In this document: piece after piece, positions 19,637-30,588 of the stretch
How the letters are laid out: every line of letters starts with the position of its first letter
How positions within the stretch are numbered: the first letter of the stretch is position 1
NCBI RefSeq assembly: GCF_009208105.1
Contig: NZ_WFKL01000001.1
Coordinates: forward strand, 2,790,001 to 2,854,000
Reading direction: 5' to 3'
DNA from: Rouxiella sp. S1S-2
Lineage (GTDB): Bacteria > Pseudomonadota > Gammaproteobacteria > Enterobacterales > Enterobacteriaceae
Length of the DNA stretch: 64,000 nucleotides
The notes under the pieces: generated by a model
The model's input: only the letters and a program-made list of their open reading frames with translations
The model's database searches: none
What the model was told of the DNA's origin: nothing
Translations under genes and position numbers: made by a program

Positions 19637-21316
19637 ATGGCGCAAGGTGCAATTGCTCTTGGTCTGGATTTTGGCAGCGATTCGGTGCGCGTACTGGCAG
19701 TGGACTGCCACAGTGGCAAAGAGATGGATACCGACGTGGTCTACTACCCGCGCTGGCAAGAAGGATTGTACTGCCACGCCGGAAAAAACCAGTTCCGACA
19801 TCATCCGCTTGACTATATAGAGGCGATGGAAAGCGCGATTAAGAATCTGCTTCAGCGCCTGGGACCAGACGCCAGCGCACGCATCATTGGCATCGGTGTT
19901 GACTCCACGGGATCAACGCCTGCGCCGATTGACGAACACGGGCAGGTGCTGGCACTGAAACCGGAATTTGCCGACAACCCCAACGCCATGTTTGTGCTGT
20001 GGAAAGACCATACTGCAATTAACGAGGCCGAAGAGATAAACCGCCTGTGTCGCAGCGGCGAATTCCCTGACTACACCCGCTACATCGGCGGCGTGTATTC
20101 GTCGGAGTGGTTCTGGGCCAAAATTTTGCACGTTTCACGCGAGGACAGCGCAGTACGTGAAGCCGCCGCCTCATGGGTAGAACTTTGCGATTGGGTTCCC
20201 GCCCTGCTCTCCAATACCACGGCACCGGCGAGCATTGTGCGCGGCCGCTGCAGCACGGGGCATAAAATGCTCTGGCATCCTTCCTGGGGAGGCTTCCCGC
20301 CGCGAGATTTTTTTGCCGCGCTCGACGACTGTCTGGTCGAGAATCTACCTTACCCGCTGTTTAGTGATACGCAAACCGCCGAGAAGCCCGTGGGTCAACT
20401 CAGTGCCGAGTGGGCACGGCGCCTCGGACTTTCAACCTCGGTAGTGATTTCCGGCGGTGCCTTTGACTGCCATATGGGCGCGGTCGGCGCCGGTGCTCAG
20501 CCCTATACACTAGTTAAAGTGATCGGCACCTCAACCTGCGACATTTTAATTGCTGACAAACAGCGGGTCGGTGACCGAGCTATTGCCGGGATCTGCGGAC
20601 AAGTCGACGGCAGCGTAGTACCGGAAATGGTTGGCATGGAGGCAGGACAGTCGGCGTTTGGCGATATGTATGCGTGGTTCGGCCAGATTCTGGGCTGGCC
20701 GCTGGTGCAGTTAGCCAGCCGTCATCCTGAGCTGAAACCGCAAATCGGCGAGATGAAAAAGACTCTGCTTTCCGACCTCACCGCTGCATGGGCCGCTAAT
20801 CCAACACTCGATAATTTGCCGCTGGTGCTTGACTGGTTTAACGGTCGCCGCACGCCTTTTGCCAATCAGCGACTGAAGGGCGTGATAACCGATATCAATC
20901 TCGGCACCCAGGCACCGGAACTCTTTGGTGGCTTTATTGCTGCCACCGCCTTTGGGGCCCGCGCCATTATGGAGTGTTTCGAGCAGCAGGATATTCCGGT
21001 AGAAAACGTGCTGACACTGGGCGGCATTGCCCGTAAGTCACCGGTTATCATGCAGGTTTGCGCCGACGTGATGAACCGACCCCTGCAAATTGTGGCCTCC
21101 GATCAGTGCTGTGCTTTGGGTGCCGCTATTTTTGCTGCTACCGCAGCCGGTGAGTTTGCCTCAATTCCTTTAGCGCAGCAGTCAATGGCTTGCGCAATAG
21201 AAAAAACGCTACTGCCGGACCCGCAGCGCGCCGCGCAGTTTCAAAAGCTTTATGAGCGCTATCAGCAATGGTGTCAGGCCTCTGAACCGCTTTTTAACAC
21301 CGCGACGCCGTCTTGA
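19637..21316 (+). CDS. araB: L-ribulokinase
   Basis: FGGY-family kinase that phosphorylates L-ribulose to L-ribulose 5-phosphate with ATP. It has 559 residues (566 in E. coli). The N-terminal ATP-binding start [19 protein letters not shown], the central [13 protein letters not shown] and the C-terminal [20 protein letters not shown] are diagnostic. AAGGGG precedes the ATG by 6 bases. It is first of araBA. Confidence 0.97.
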   Translation: MAQGAIALGLDFGSDSVRVLAVDCHSGKEMDTDVVYYPRWQEGLYCHAGKNQFRHHPLDYIEAMESAIKNLLQRLGPDASARIIGIGVDSTGSTPAPIDEHGQVLALKPEFADNPNAMFVLWKDHTAINEAEEINRLCRSGEFPDYTRYIGGVYSSEWFWAKILHVSREDSAVREAAASWVELCDWVPALLSNTTAPASIVRGRCSTGHKMLWHPSWGGFPPRDFFAALDDCLVENLPYPLFSDTQTAEKPVGQLSAEWARRLGLSTSVVISGGAFDCHMGAVGAGAQPYTLVKVIGTSTCDILIADKQRVGDRAIAGICGQVDGSVVPEMVGMEAGQSAFGDMYAWFGQILGWPLVQLASRHPELKPQIGEMKKTLLSDLTAAWAANPTLDNLPLVLDWFNGRRTPFANQRLKGVITDINLGTQAPELFGGFIAATAFGARAIMECFEQQDIPVENVLTLGGIARKSPVIMQVCADVMNRPLQIVASDQCCALGAAIFAATAAGEFASIPLAQQSMACAIEKTLLPDPQRAAQFQKLYERYQQWCQASEPLFNTATPS

Positions 21317-21376
21317 TTTACCCGCTGGCGACAGGCCAGCGGCATAACCTTATCGCTAATCGTGCAGGAGCAAAAA

Positions 21377-22882
21377 ATGGACGTTTTTAAACAACTCGAA
21401 GTTTGGTTCGTGATCGGCAGTCAAAATTTGTATGGCGCAGAAACGCTGCGCCAGGTGAAAGACAATGCCGAAAAGGTAGTTAACGGACTGAACGCTTCAG
21501 CCGGTCTGCCGATTAAACTGGTACTAAAACCGCTGGCCACCACGCCAGACGAAATCACCACCGTCTGCCGTGAAGCCAACTACAGCAATAACTGTATCGG
21601 GATAATAACGTGGCTGCACACCTTCTCTCCTGCCAAAATGTGGATTGCCGGACTGAGCATTTTGCATAAACCTTTGATGCAATTTCATACCCAGTTTAAC
21701 GCCGAGATCCCGTGGGACTCGATGGATATGGACTTTATGAACCTCAATCAAACGGCCCACGGCGGTCGTGAGTTTGGCTTTATCGGTGCACGCATGCGCC
21801 AGCAGCATTCGGTTATTACCGGCCATTGGGAAGACAAAGAGAGCCATCGCCGCATTGCGCAATGGATGCGAGTGGCGGCAGCGAAAAATGAGAGCCAACA
21901 GCTCAAGCTGGCGCGATTTGGCGATAACATGCGTGAAGTGGCGGTCACCGAGGGTGACAAAGTGGCCGCGCAGATTAAATTTGGTTACACCGTCAGCGCC
22001 TACGGCGTGGGTGATTTGGTTAGCGTCATTGAAGAAGTGAGCCGTGGTGACGTCGATACGTTAATTGAGGAATATGAGTCAAGCTATCAACTAACCGATG
22101 CGGTGAAACTTCACGGCGAGAAGCGCGAGAACTTGATTGACGCCGCGCGTATCGAGCTGGGCATGACCCGTTTTCTTGAGCAAGGTAACTTTAAGGCCTT
22201 CACCACCAACTTTGAAAACCTGTACGGCATGAAGCAGCTACCCGGACTGGCAGTTCAGCGCCTGATGCAAAAAGGTTACGGCTTTGGCGGCGAAGGCGAC
22301 TGGAAAACGGCGGCGCTGCTGCGCATTATGAAAGTCATGGCCAGCGGCCTGAAGGGCGGCACTTCGTTTATGGAGGACTACACCTATAACTTCCAGACGG
22401 ACAATGATTTGGTGGTCGGCTCACATATGCTCGAAGTCTGCCCAAGCATTGCTACCGGCGAAAAACCGATTCTGGACGCGCAGTATCTCGGCATTGGCGG
22501 GAAGGCTGATCCGGCAAGACTGATATTCTCGACCCCCGCGGGTCCGGCGGTGAACGCCAGCGTTATCGACATGGGCGACCGCTTCCGCCTGCTGGTCAAT
22601 CTGGTGGATACCATCGAGCAGCCCAAACCGCTGCCAAAACTGCCAGTGGCGCGGGCAATCTGGAAAGCCCAGCCCTCTCTGGCAACCGCAGCCGAAGCGT
22701 GGATCCTCGGCGGCGGTGCGCACCATACGGTGTTCTCGCAGGCGCTGGACATCGATTACCTGCGTCTTTACGCCGAGCTGCACAATATCGAGCTACTGGT
22801 TATCGACAATCGAACCACGCTGCCGGATTTCAAAAATGAACTGCGGTGGAACGAGGTTTATTACAAGCTTTGCAGTCATTAA
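21377..22882 (+). CDS. araA: L-arabinose isomerase
   Basis: Mn-dependent isomerase converting L-arabinose to L-ribulose, the first catabolic step. It has 501 residues (500 in E. coli). Motifs include [12 protein letters not shown] at the N-terminus, [20 protein letters not shown], the metal-binding [14 protein letters not shown], and [14 protein letters not shown] 15 bases upstream is in frame, but CAGGAG is correctly spaced from the ATG used. The gene is 60 bp after araB. No araD follows; the next gene is ydgK, so the 4-epimerase must be encoded elsewhere. Confidence 0.97.
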   Translation: MDVFKQLEVWFVIGSQNLYGAETLRQVKDNAEKVVNGLNASAGLPIKLVLKPLATTPDEITTVCREANYSNNCIGIITWLHTFSPAKMWIAGLSILHKPLMQFHTQFNAEIPWDSMDMDFMNLNQTAHGGREFGFIGARMRQQHSVITGHWEDKESHRRIAQWMRVAAAKNESQQLKLARFGDNMREVAVTEGDKVAAQIKFGYTVSAYGVGDLVSVIEEVSRGDVDTLIEEYESSYQLTDAVKLHGEKRENLIDAARIELGMTRFLEQGNFKAFTTNFENLYGMKQLPGLAVQRLMQKGYGFGGEGDWKTAALLRIMKVMASGLKGGTSFMEDYTYNFQTDNDLVVGSHMLEVCPSIATGEKPILDAQYLGIGGKADPARLIFSTPAGPAVNASVIDMGDRFRLLVNLVDTIEQPKPLPKLPVARAIWKAQPSLATAAEAWILGGGAHHTVFSQALDIDYLRLYAELHNIELLVIDNRTTLPDFKNELRWNEVYYKLCSH

Positions 22883-23166
22883 TTCTTTCGTTTAGCGCCT
22901 TCCTTCGCTCATTTCAGTGGGGGAAGGCCCACCGCCTCCTCAACAACCCCCGACGTTGAATAATTCATATCCAACCTCCCTATTTCTAAGGCAAAAAGTG
23001 ATATTTTTTACGCTGTTGCACAGCAATCACATGATCACGATAGCGACGAATCCATTCCCGCGTTAAGCTATTGCGCCTTGAATGTCTAAATCCGTCGTCT
23101 AACGCACCGCTAACACAGGCTGCACCAGATTTGACGGTCGAAAATATCAATGAAATAGGGTTAACT

Positions 23167-23607
23167 ATGTCTCAAAATTCTGGCTATCAGCGTATCGGCG
23201 GCTGGCTATTGGCCCCAATGGCGTACCTGATCGTCAATTTGATGAGTGTGGTGTTAATGCTGCTGCTTTATTCAATGGCCATATTTAAGCCTGAATCGCG
23301 CGAGTATTTAATCACCAACTCTCAGGCATTTACCATGCAGTGGTATTTCTCTGTCGTCACTACGCTGGTGATGGGCGTATTTACCCTCACCGCGCTGTGG
23401 CAATTTTGCCGGCGGGTAAAGTCATTACCAAAAACTTATATTATTTGGCTGCTGTTTACCGTGCTACTGGCCCTAAAAGCTTTTGCTTTTTCGCCCATTA
23501 GTGACGACCTTGCCGTGCGCAATTTGTTGTTGCCTCTGCTGGCAGCGGCACTGCTGGTGCCCTATTTCAAGCGCTCCCGTCGGGTTAAAGAAACTTTTAC
23601 ACAATAG
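23167..23607 (+). CDS. ydgK: DUF2569 membrane protein YdgK
   Basis: Inner-membrane protein of 146 residues with four predicted hydrophobic segments. The start GYQRIGGWLLAPMAYLIV carries the family IGGWL motif. A longer frame beginning at 23071 is rejected because AGGG is spaced 6 bases before this ATG and the family starts here. As in E. coli it directly precedes rsxA (12 bp), so it may be the first gene of the rsx operon. Function is unknown. Confidence 0.85.
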   Translation: MSQNSGYQRIGGWLLAPMAYLIVNLMSVVLMLLLYSMAIFKPESREYLITNSQAFTMQWYFSVVTTLVMGVFTLTALWQFCRRVKSLPKTYIIWLLFTVLLALKAFAFSPISDDLAVRNLLLPLLAAALLVPYFKRSRRVKETFTQ

Positions 23608-23619
23608 TTAGGCACTATC

Positions 23620-24201
23620 ATGACATCATACCTTTTACTGTTTATCGGCACTGTGCTGGTAAACAACTTTGTTCTGGTTAAGTTTCTTGGCCTGTGCCCG
23701 TTTATGGGTGTGTCCAAAAAGCTCGAATCGGCCATCGGCATGGGACTCGCCACGACCTTCGTTATTACGCTGTCCAATATTTGCTCGTGGATTGTAAACA
23801 CCTTTATTCTGATGCCTTTAGGTCTGGTTTATTTGCGGACCATGGCGTTCATTTTGGTGATTGCCGTTGTCGTTCAATTCACCGAAATGGTGGTGCGTAA
23901 AACCAGTCCGTCGCTTTATCGTCTTTTAGGCATATTTTTACCGCTTATCACGACCAACTGCGCCGTATTAGGCGTTGCATTGCTCAACATAAACCAACAG
24001 CTGAACTTCATGCAGTCTGCTCTCTATGGCTTCGCGGCCTCGATTGGCTTCTCGCTGGTAATGGTGCTGTTTGCCGCCATTCGCGAACGCCTGGTCGTTG
24101 CCGACGTCCCAGCGCCATTTCGTGGTTCATCAATTGCATTAGTCACCGCAGGTCTGATGTCTTTGGCCTTTATGGGCTTTACCGGGCTGGTGAAATTCTA
24201 A
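23620..24201 (+). CDS. rsxA: Electron transport complex subunit RsxA
   Basis: Membrane subunit of the Rsx (Rnf-type) complex, which couples electron transfer to ion movement and in E. coli keeps SoxR reduced. It has 193 residues, all hydrophobic segments. It starts [20 protein letters not shown] and contains the NCAVLG motif with the cysteine typical of RnfA/RsxA and RsxE. Its stop overlaps the rsxB start by one base. Confidence 0.97.
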   Translation: MTSYLLLFIGTVLVNNFVLVKFLGLCPFMGVSKKLESAIGMGLATTFVITLSNICSWIVNTFILMPLGLVYLRTMAFILVIAVVVQFTEMVVRKTSPSLYRLLGIFLPLITTNCAVLGVALLNINQQLNFMQSALYGFAASIGFSLVMVLFAAIRERLVVADVPAPFRGSSIALVTAGLMSLAFMGFTGLVKF

Positions 24202-24767
24202 TGTTTGAGCTTTGGGTTGCTATTGGTTCACTCAGCGCGATGGCGCTGGTGTTTGGTTTGCTGCTGGGATATGCCTCGCGCCGTTTTGCGGTGGAGGGAA
24301 ATCCGGTAGTCGATCAGATAGACGATATTCTGCCGCAAAGCCAGTGTGCTCAGTGCGGTTATCCAGGCTGCAAGCCTTACGCCGAGGCAGTAGCCAACGG
24401 TGACAAAATCAATAAATGCGTGCCCGGCGGCGAGCCGGTTATGCTGAAACTTGCGACGTTGCTTAACGTTGATCCACAGCCGTTGGACGGTGACGCCGTC
24501 GAGGCGGTACCGGTTCGCAGAATTGCTTACATTGATGAAAGCAACTGCATCGGCTGCACCAAGTGCATCCAGGCCTGTCCGGTAGACGCTATTGTTGGTG
24601 CGACGCGCGCGGTTCACACCGTCGTCACCGACTTGTGCACCGGCTGTGACCTTTGCGTTGCCCCCTGCCCAACCGACTGCATTGAAATGCTGCCGATTAA
24701 AACCACCACCGCGAACTGGAAATGGGACATGAACACCATTCCGGTGCAAATTATTCATGCGGAGTAA
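24201..24767 (+). CDS. rsxB: Electron transport complex subunit RsxB (ferredoxin)
   Basis: Iron-sulfur subunit of the Rsx complex, 188 residues. An N-terminal membrane segment is followed by a [15 protein letters not shown] cluster motif (about residues 49-63) and two 4Fe-4S ferredoxin motifs, [16 protein letters not shown] and [16 protein letters not shown]. All expected cysteines are present. Confidence 0.97.
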   Translation: MFELWVAIGSLSAMALVFGLLLGYASRRFAVEGNPVVDQIDDILPQSQCAQCGYPGCKPYAEAVANGDKINKCVPGGEPVMLKLATLLNVDPQPLDGDAVEAVPVRRIAYIDESNCIGCTKCIQACPVDAIVGATRAVHTVVTDLCTGCDLCVAPCPTDCIEMLPIKTTTANWKWDMNTIPVQIIHAE

Positions 24768-24768
24768 C

Positions 24769-26841
24769 ATGTTCAATCTGTTTGCTACGCTCAAGAAAGA
24801 GAAAATCTGGGACTTTGACGGAGGCATACATCCGCCGGAGATGAAAACTCAGTCTAGCCTGGTGCCCCTGCGCCGGATGCCTCTGCCTGAGCGCTTTATC
24901 ATTCCTTTACAACAGCATCTTGGACCCGAAGGCGAGCTGTGCGTTAAATCTGGCGATCGGGTTTCAAAAGGCCAGCCGCTGACCACCGGTCGGGGCCGCA
25001 CGGTGCCGGTTCATGCGCCAACCTCTGGCACGATTAGCGCCATTGAGCCGCATATCACCGCCCACCCTTCGGGTTTGAAAGAGCTGTGTGTCATTATCGA
25101 CGCCGACGGTGAAGACCGCTGGTGTGAACGGCAGTTTGTTGAGGATTATACTCAGCTCGACGCCGCTGCAATTAATCAGCTGATTCATCAAGCCGGTATT
25201 GCCGGTTTGGGCGGCGCGGGTTTCCCAACCGCCAGCAAAATTCAAGGTAGCCTTGGCCATACCAAGATTCTTATCCTGAACGCCGCCGAGTGTGAACCTT
25301 ATATCACCGCCGACGACCGATTGATGCAGGAGCACGCCGATGAAATTTTGCTCGGTACGCGCATCATGTGCCACATGCTGCATCCTGAGCAGGTATTAAT
25401 CGGTATCGAGGACAACAAGCCCGAAGCCATTGCCGCCTTAAAAGCCGCTATTAAAAATGAAAATCACCCAGGTGTGAACATTGAGCTGCGCGTGGTGCCA
25501 ACCAAATACCCTTCCGGCGGAGCGAAACAGCTCACCCGTATTCTCACTGGCAAGGAAGTGCCCAAGGGCAAACACTCCTCCGCGATTGGCGTGCTGATGC
25601 AGAACGTCGGCACCGTGTTTGCCATTAAGCGCGCCATTATCGATGCCGAACCGCTGATTGAGCGCGTTGTAACCCTTACCGGTGAGTCGGTTAATAAACC
25701 GGGCAATGTTTGGGCCAGACTTGGCACGCCGGTCGCACATCTGATGCGCGAAGGCGATTTTGAGCCACAGAATCAACAAAAGATGGTGATTATGGGCGGG
25801 CCGCTGATGGGCTTTACCCTACCGTCACTTGATGTACCGATTGTTAAAATCAGCAACTGTCTGTTGGCACCCTCGGTCAGTGAAATGGGTCAGCCCGAGC
25901 AGGAAGAAGCCTGCATCCGCTGTAGCCTTTGCGCCGAATCTTGCCCGGCTGGTCTGTTACCGCAGCAGCTTTACTGGTTCAGTCGCGGTCAGGAACATGA
26001 AAAAGCGCGCAACCATAATCTGTTCGACTGCATTGAGTGCGGTGCCTGCGCCTACGTGTGTCCGAGCAATATCCCGCTGGTACAGTACTACCGCCAGGAA
26101 AAAGCCGAGATTCGCGCGCTGGATCTCGAAGCCACCCGAGCAACTGAAGCCAAAGCGCGTTTTGAAGCCAAGCAACTGCGCATGGAGCGCGAAAAGCTGG
26201 CACGTGATGAAAAGCATAAAAAATCTGCCGTTAAACTTAGCGATGAAGACGCCAGTGTCATTACGCCACAGGTCAGCGCAACAGAGCATAACAAGCCTGC
26301 AGTAGACAGTGAGAAAGCCGCCGATCCGCGTCAGGTTGCACTCGCTGCCGCTATCGCCAGAGCTAAGGCCAAAAAAGCCGCCGTGGTGGCCGACGTAGAA
26401 GAGGTACCGATTTCCAACGAACCGATCGCCACGCCTGCCGATATGCCCATTGAAGGCGATGCCCGTAAAGCCGCCGTGGCTGCGGCAATTGCCCGCGCCA
26501 AGGCGAAAAAAGCGGCAGCTGCCTCCGTCAATGTCGAGGCAGAATTCAAGCCTGAGGCAGCCGAAACCTGTATCGACACGTCACCTGAAGACAAACGTAA
26601 AGCTGCCGTGGCCGCAGCAATCGCTCGCGCCAAAGCTAAAAAGGCTGCCGCCTCATCCGAACAGGCTGAAGCAGAACAATCCGTGACACCGTCACCCAAG
26701 CCAGTTACAGCGGATACAGTACAATCAGAATCAGAAGGCGATCCCCGTAAAGCTGCCGTAGCAGCAGCGATCGCCCGCGTAAAGGCCCGTAAAGCCGCTC
26801 AAGCTCAGACGTTGTCGAGCGAAATGTCGAACGAGGAATAG
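24769..26841 (+). CDS. rsxC: Electron transport complex subunit RsxC
   Basis: Peripheral subunit that by homology with RnfC binds NADH and FMN and passes electrons to RsxB. It has 690 residues. It starts with [15 protein letters not shown]; the flavin/NADH region includes [12 protein letters not shown], and two 4Fe-4S motifs follow, [12 protein letters not shown] and [12 protein letters not shown]. The C-terminal 230 residues are charged and alanine-rich, with four copies of an [18 protein letters not shown] unit. GGAG precedes the ATG by 4 bases, inside the end of rsxB. The gene is followed without a gap by rsxD. Confidence 0.97.
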   Translation: MFNLFATLKKEKIWDFDGGIHPPEMKTQSSLVPLRRMPLPERFIIPLQQHLGPEGELCVKSGDRVSKGQPLTTGRGRTVPVHAPTSGTISAIEPHITAHPSGLKELCVIIDADGEDRWCERQFVEDYTQLDAAAINQLIHQAGIAGLGGAGFPTASKIQGSLGHTKILILNAAECEPYITADDRLMQEHADEILLGTRIMCHMLHPEQVLIGIEDNKPEAIAALKAAIKNENHPGVNIELRVVPTKYPSGGAKQLTRILTGKEVPKGKHSSAIGVLMQNVGTVFAIKRAIIDAEPLIERVVTLTGESVNKPGNVWARLGTPVAHLMREGDFEPQNQQKMVIMGGPLMGFTLPSLDVPIVKISNCLLAPSVSEMGQPEQEEACIRCSLCAESCPAGLLPQQLYWFSRGQEHEKARNHNLFDCIECGACAYVCPSNIPLVQYYRQEKAEIRALDLEATRATEAKARFEAKQLRMEREKLARDEKHKKSAVKLSDEDASVITPQVSATEHNKPAVDSEKAADPRQVALAAAIARAKAKKAAVVADVEEVPISNEPIATPADMPIEGDARKAAVAAAIARAKAKKAAAASVNVEAEFKPEAAETCIDTSPEDKRKAAVAAAIARAKAKKAAASSEQAEAEQSVTPSPKPVTADTVQSESEGDPRKAAVAAAIARVKARKAAQAQTLSSEMSNEE
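26323..26799 (+). repeat. Four direct repeats in the RsxC tail
   Basis: Twenty-residue units begin at 26323, 26458, 26590 and 26740, each of the form D-x-R-(K/Q)-x-A-x-A-A-A-I-A-R-(A/V)-K-A-(K/R)-K-A-A. The spacers are 24-30 residues of acidic, unrelated sequence. Such tails are common in enterobacterial RsxC and vary in copy number. They are probably helical and may be a site of strain-to-strain length change. Confidence 0.9.
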
Positions 26842-27894
26842 ATGGCTTTTAGAATCGCAAGTTCTCCTTTTACCCATAATCGGCAGAGCACCCGCTCAAT
26901 TATGCTGATCGTTGTGCTGGCCTGTATTCCGGGCATTGCGGCGCAGGTTTGGTTCTTTGGTTATGGCACGCTCGTGCAGGTGGCGTTGGCTATTTTAATT
27001 GCCATTTTGGCGGAAGGTGCCGTTTTACAGTTACGCAAAATGCCTGTTGCAAAACGGCTTGGCGACAACACCGCACTGCTCACCGCCGTGCTGCTCGGCG
27101 TAAGTTTACCGCCATTGGCACCGTGGTGGATGATTGTTATAGGCACTATTTTTGCCATTATTATTGCTAAACAGCTTTACGGTGGACTGGGGCAAAACCC
27201 GTTTAACCCGGCGATGGTGGGTTATGTTGTGCTGCTTATCTCGTTCCCGGTGCAGATGACAACCTGGCTGCCGCCTGACACCTTGCAGGTCCATCATGTA
27301 GGGTTTGTCGATACGCTGCTGACCATTTTTGGCGGCCACGATTCGCACAACATGACCGCCTATCAGCTGCAAATGAATGTCGATGGCATCACGCAGGCCA
27401 CGCCGCTTGATGGATTTAAAACCGGTCTGCGTTCAGGACACACCGCCGAACAGGTGCTACAGCAACCGCTGTTCAGCGGCATACTTGCCGGTCTTGGCTG
27501 GCAGTGGGTAAACCTCGGTTTTCTGGCCGGCGGCGTGTTTCTGATGTGGCGTCGGATTATCAGCTGGCACATTCCAGTCAGCATACTGCTGATGATGGCT
27601 TTTTGCGGCACGCTGGCCTGGGTGCTGGACCCAGGCGGCTATTCACCGCCAATCATCGGCCTGTTTTCCGGGGCAACTATGCTGGGTGCATTCTTTATTG
27701 CCACCGATCCGGTCACCGCATCCACCACGCCGCGCGGGCGCCTGATTTTTGGCGCGCTGATTGGACTGCTGATCTGGCTGATTCGCGCCTACGGTGGCTA
27801 TCCTGACGGCGTTGCTTTCGCCGTGCTACTGGCGAACATTACCGTTCCGCTGATTGACCATTACACTCAGCCCCGTGTTTACGGCCATCGCTAA
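26842..27894 (+). CDS. rsxD: Electron transport complex subunit RsxD
   Basis: Membrane subunit carrying a covalent FMN in the RnfD family, 350 residues with about nine hydrophobic segments. The NQR2/RnfD motif region [16 protein letters not shown] and the flavin-attachment region [14 protein letters not shown] are visible. The ATG follows the rsxC stop directly. Confidence 0.96.
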   Translation: MAFRIASSPFTHNRQSTRSIMLIVVLACIPGIAAQVWFFGYGTLVQVALAILIAILAEGAVLQLRKMPVAKRLGDNTALLTAVLLGVSLPPLAPWWMIVIGTIFAIIIAKQLYGGLGQNPFNPAMVGYVVLLISFPVQMTTWLPPDTLQVHHVGFVDTLLTIFGGHDSHNMTAYQLQMNVDGITQATPLDGFKTGLRSGHTAEQVLQQPLFSGILAGLGWQWVNLGFLAGGVFLMWRRIISWHIPVSILLMMAFCGTLAWVLDPGGYSPPIIGLFSGATMLGAFFIATDPVTASTTPRGRLIFGALIGLLIWLIRAYGGYPDGVAFAVLLANITVPLIDHYTQPRVYGHR

Positions 27895-27903
27895 GGAAAA
27901 AGT

Positions 27904-28536
27904 ATGTTAGCTACAATGCGCCGCTATGGCGTGACTTTGGCATTTTTCGGCATCCTGATGACGGGTATGACTGCGCTGGTTAATCTTTTAACCAAGCCAA
28001 CGATTGAGCATCAGGCCCTGCTGCAGCAGAGGAGCCTGTTTGATCAGGTGATCCCTGCCAGCGTGTATGACAACAACATGCAGCAGGAGTGTTACAACGT
28101 CACTGATGAATCATTGGGGACGGCTACGCCGCATCGCATGTACCTGGCGCGTAAAAACGGCCAGCCAGTTGCGGCAGTCGTTGAGACTACCGCGCCAGAC
28201 GGTTATTCTGGTGCAATTCAACTATTGGTTGCCGCTGATTTTCATGGCAAAGTATTCGGTACCCGCGTGCTTGAACAGCATGAGACGCCCGGGCTCGGCG
28301 ACAAAATTGAAGTGCGCATCTCCGACTGGATCAAAAGCTTTGCTAATCAAACGATTAACGGTGCCAGCGATGCACGTTGGGCGGTTAAAAAGGACGGCGG
28401 TATGTTTGATCAATTCACCGGTGCGACCATTACACCGCGGGCCGTGGTCCGCTCTGTAAAACGCACCGCACTCTTTATTGAAACTGTGCCTGCGCAGCTT
28501 TCCCACCTCACCCCTTGTGGAGCACGTGATGAGTGA
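27904..28536 (+). CDS. rsxG: Electron transport complex subunit RsxG
   Basis: Periplasm-facing flavoprotein subunit, 210 residues, with one N-terminal membrane anchor. The FMN attachment threonine lies in [12 protein letters not shown] near residues 176-187. GLGDKIE and the WI-x-SF stretch are typical of RnfG. AGGAA precedes the ATG. It overlaps rsxE by 8 bases. Confidence 0.96.
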   Translation: MLATMRRYGVTLAFFGILMTGMTALVNLLTKPTIEHQALLQQRSLFDQVIPASVYDNNMQQECYNVTDESLGTATPHRMYLARKNGQPVAAVVETTAPDGYSGAIQLLVAADFHGKVFGTRVLEQHETPGLGDKIEVRISDWIKSFANQTINGASDARWAVKKDGGMFDQFTGATITPRAVVRSVKRTALFIETVPAQLSHLTPCGARDE

Positions 28537-29221
28537 AGCAAAAACACTGATCGTTAACGGACTGTGGAAGAATAACTCCGCGCTGGTTCAATTACTCGGC
28601 CTGTGCCCGCTGCTTGCCGTGACTTCCACGGCAACTAATGCACTGGGGCTGGGTTTGGCTACCACCATGGTGCTGACCTGCACCAACGCGATGATTTCAG
28701 CCTTCCGACGCTGGGTGCCAAGCGAAATACGTATTCCCATCTACGTGCTAATTATCGCCTCAGTGGTCAGTACCGTGCAGATGTTGATTAACGCCTATGC
28801 GTTCGCGCTCTATCAAGCTCTGGGAATTTTTATTCCGCTTATCGTCACCAACTGTATCGTGGTGGGCCGCGCAGAGGCGGTTGCCGCCAACAGTCCGGTG
28901 CACCTTGCCGCACTCGACGGCCTGATGACCGGCCTTGGTGCGACGGCAGCCATGTTTACCCTGGGCTCAATGCGCGAAATTATTGGCTCCGGCGTACTGT
29001 TTAACGGCGCCGACCTGTTGCTGGGAAGCTGGGCCAAAGTACTGCGCGTGCAGGTGGTTCACTTGGATAATCCCTTCCTGCTGGCGATGTTACCGCCGGG
29101 TGCCTTTATTGGTCTTGGCATGCTGCTGGCGGGCAAGTACTTGATTGACCAACGAATGAAGGCACGCGCCGCTGCGCGCGCTGCTCATTCGCTGCCGCAG
29201 GGAAATACCGAGAAAGCCTGA
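28529..29221 (+). CDS. rsxE: Electron transport complex subunit RsxE
   Basis: Membrane subunit paired with RsxA, 230 residues. It has the [20 protein letters not shown] start and the [11 protein letters not shown] cysteine motif. A frame starting 17 residues earlier within rsxG is rejected; the ATG at 28529, overlapping the rsxG stop, gives the family N-terminus [11 protein letters not shown]. Its stop overlaps the nth start. Confidence 0.96.
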   Translation: MSEAKTLIVNGLWKNNSALVQLLGLCPLLAVTSTATNALGLGLATTMVLTCTNAMISAFRRWVPSEIRIPIYVLIIASVVSTVQMLINAYAFALYQALGIFIPLIVTNCIVVGRAEAVAANSPVHLAALDGLMTGLGATAAMFTLGSMREIIGSGVLFNGADLLLGSWAKVLRVQVVHLDNPFLLAMLPPGAFIGLGMLLAGKYLIDQRMKARAAARAAHSLPQGNTEKA

Positions 29222-29865
29222 TGAATAAAGACAAACGCATCAGCATTCTTGAACGTCTGCGAGAGAATAATCCGCACCCAACCACTGAATTGGTGTACAC
29301 CACCCCTTTCGAGTTGTTAATTGCCGTACTTCTCTCGGCTCAGGCTACTGACGTAAGCGTCAACAAAGCCACTGCCAAACTCTACCCAGTGGCCAATACG
29401 CCGCAGGCGATGTGGGACTTAGGCGTTGACGGCGTGAAGGAGTACATCAAAACTATTGGTCTGTTTAACACCAAGGCTGAAAACGTGATTAAAACCTGCC
29501 GAATTCTGCTTGATAATCACGCCGGTGAAGTTCCTGAAGACCGTGCCGCGCTGGAAGCGCTGCCAGGCGTGGGGAGAAAAACGGCTAACGTCGTGCTCAA
29601 CACCGCGTTTGGCTGGCCGACCATTGCCGTAGACACGCACATTTTCCGCGTCTGCAACCGCACGCGTTTTGCACCCGGAGACACCGTTGAAAAGGTGGAG
29701 GAAAAGCTGCTGAAAGTCGTCCCCGTTGAATTTAAACTCGACTGCCATCACTGGTTTATTCTGCACGGTCGTTACACCTGCGTGGCGCGAAAACCGCGCT
29801 GCGGATCATGCCTGATTGAAGACTTGTGTGAGAGCAAAGAGAAGGTTTACCCGGAAGGGTATTGA
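29221..29865 (+). CDS. nth: Endonuclease III
   Basis: Base-excision repair DNA glycosylase and AP lyase for oxidised pyrimidines. It has 214 residues (211 in E. coli). The helix-hairpin-helix LPGVGRKTANVVLN carries the catalytic lysine, VDTHIFRVCNR the catalytic aspartate, and the C-terminal iron-sulfur ligands are C-x6-C-x2-C-x5-C in CVARKPRCGSCLIEDLC. It is translationally coupled to rsxE, as in E. coli. Confidence 0.97.
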   Translation: MNKDKRISILERLRENNPHPTTELVYTTPFELLIAVLLSAQATDVSVNKATAKLYPVANTPQAMWDLGVDGVKEYIKTIGLFNTKAENVIKTCRILLDNHAGEVPEDRAALEALPGVGRKTANVVLNTAFGWPTIAVDTHIFRVCNRTRFAPGDTVEKVEEKLLKVVPVEFKLDCHHWFILHGRYTCVARKPRCGSCLIEDLCESKEKVYPEGY

Positions 29866-29885
29866 TTACAAATTTTAGATTAAAG

Positions 29886-29933
29886 GCATGCGCTTCGCTC
29901 ACTGGGTCGCCGCCCATTAAGCGAGGCGCATGC
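29886..29933. terminator. Complex inverted repeat between nth and yjjA
   Basis: The outer arms GCATGCGC (29886-29893) and GCGCATGC (29926-29933) pair perfectly. An inner CGCT/AGCG pair and a central TGGG/CCCA pair extend the fold into a three-part hairpin. It lies 20 bases after nth and 41 bases after the yjjA stop, between convergent genes, so it may end both transcripts. No T-run is present. Confidence 0.55.
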
Positions 29934-29973
29934 AGTTATCCTTAAGAACCTGAATCTTTCCAATTTAAAACTA

Positions 29974-30477
29974 TTACAAGAATGATTTAGCCTGCTTTAA
30001 TACCACGTCACAAGCTTTGGTTTTCACCTTTTCTTTCAACTGCGTCAGCCCACCTGAGTCTAAGCTACTTAAGTCAACATTCTGACCTTTCCCGGTGTGA
30101 AGAATACCGTTGAGTCCATCCTGATAGTCAGCCTTTTGAGCCGTTCCGGCGTTTTGGATGCCAAGCTTATCCATCAGTTTATCTTTAACCGATGTGGCGC
30201 TAGTGGCCGAAAGCACGTTATTTTTTACGCAGTACTGCAGAATACCCGCTGCATTAGTGCTGCTTTTGGAGGTCAGATTACTGTTGCTACCGCCGAGTAA
30301 AGAAGTGAGCTGGCTCATTGAATAGCCACCTTCCGAGCCGCCACCGGCGTTGCCACTGAGCTGCTGGTTGGCGGCGTCAGATAAAGAGTCAAGGAGGCTG
30401 TTGGCAGCCTGCGCGCCGCCGGCCATCAAAAGCCCGCTTGCTGCCAGGGCCAATATGCTGGTACGAAATGCTTTCAT
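29974..30477 (-). CDS. yjjA: DUF2501 secreted protein YjjA
   Basis: Exported protein of 167 residues. A signal peptide covers about residues 1-25 (MKAFRTSILALAASGLLMAG, cleavage after AQA). The mature part is Ser/Gly/Asn-rich and then helical. Two cysteines, in LQYCVKNN and KTKACDVVL, could form a disulfide. It resembles the E. coli YjjA family, which is of unknown function. GGAG is spaced 6 bases before this ATG; a frame 4 residues longer is less likely. Confidence 0.8.
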   Translation of the reverse strand: MKAFRTSILALAASGLLMAGGAQAANSLLDSLSDAANQQLSGNAGGGSEGGYSMSQLTSLLGGSNSNLTSKSSTNAAGILQYCVKNNVLSATSATSVKDKLMDKLGIQNAGTAQKADYQDGLNGILHTGKGQNVDLSSLDSGGLTQLKEKVKTKACDVVLKQAKSFL

Positions 30478-30588
30478 CTTTTGCTCCAATCCATTATGCG
30501 ATTACACGTTGGTTTTCATTCTTAAGCTAATCTTGGCGCGATTGCCAGCGCCCAGCAATAGGATTAAGTCGGATAATGCCTTTCAGAT

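Noticed and set aside
28083..28110. Reverse-strand GTTGTAAC within rsxG
   Set aside because: Only the 8-base core matches; flanks and position 6 do not, and it lies in coding sequence.
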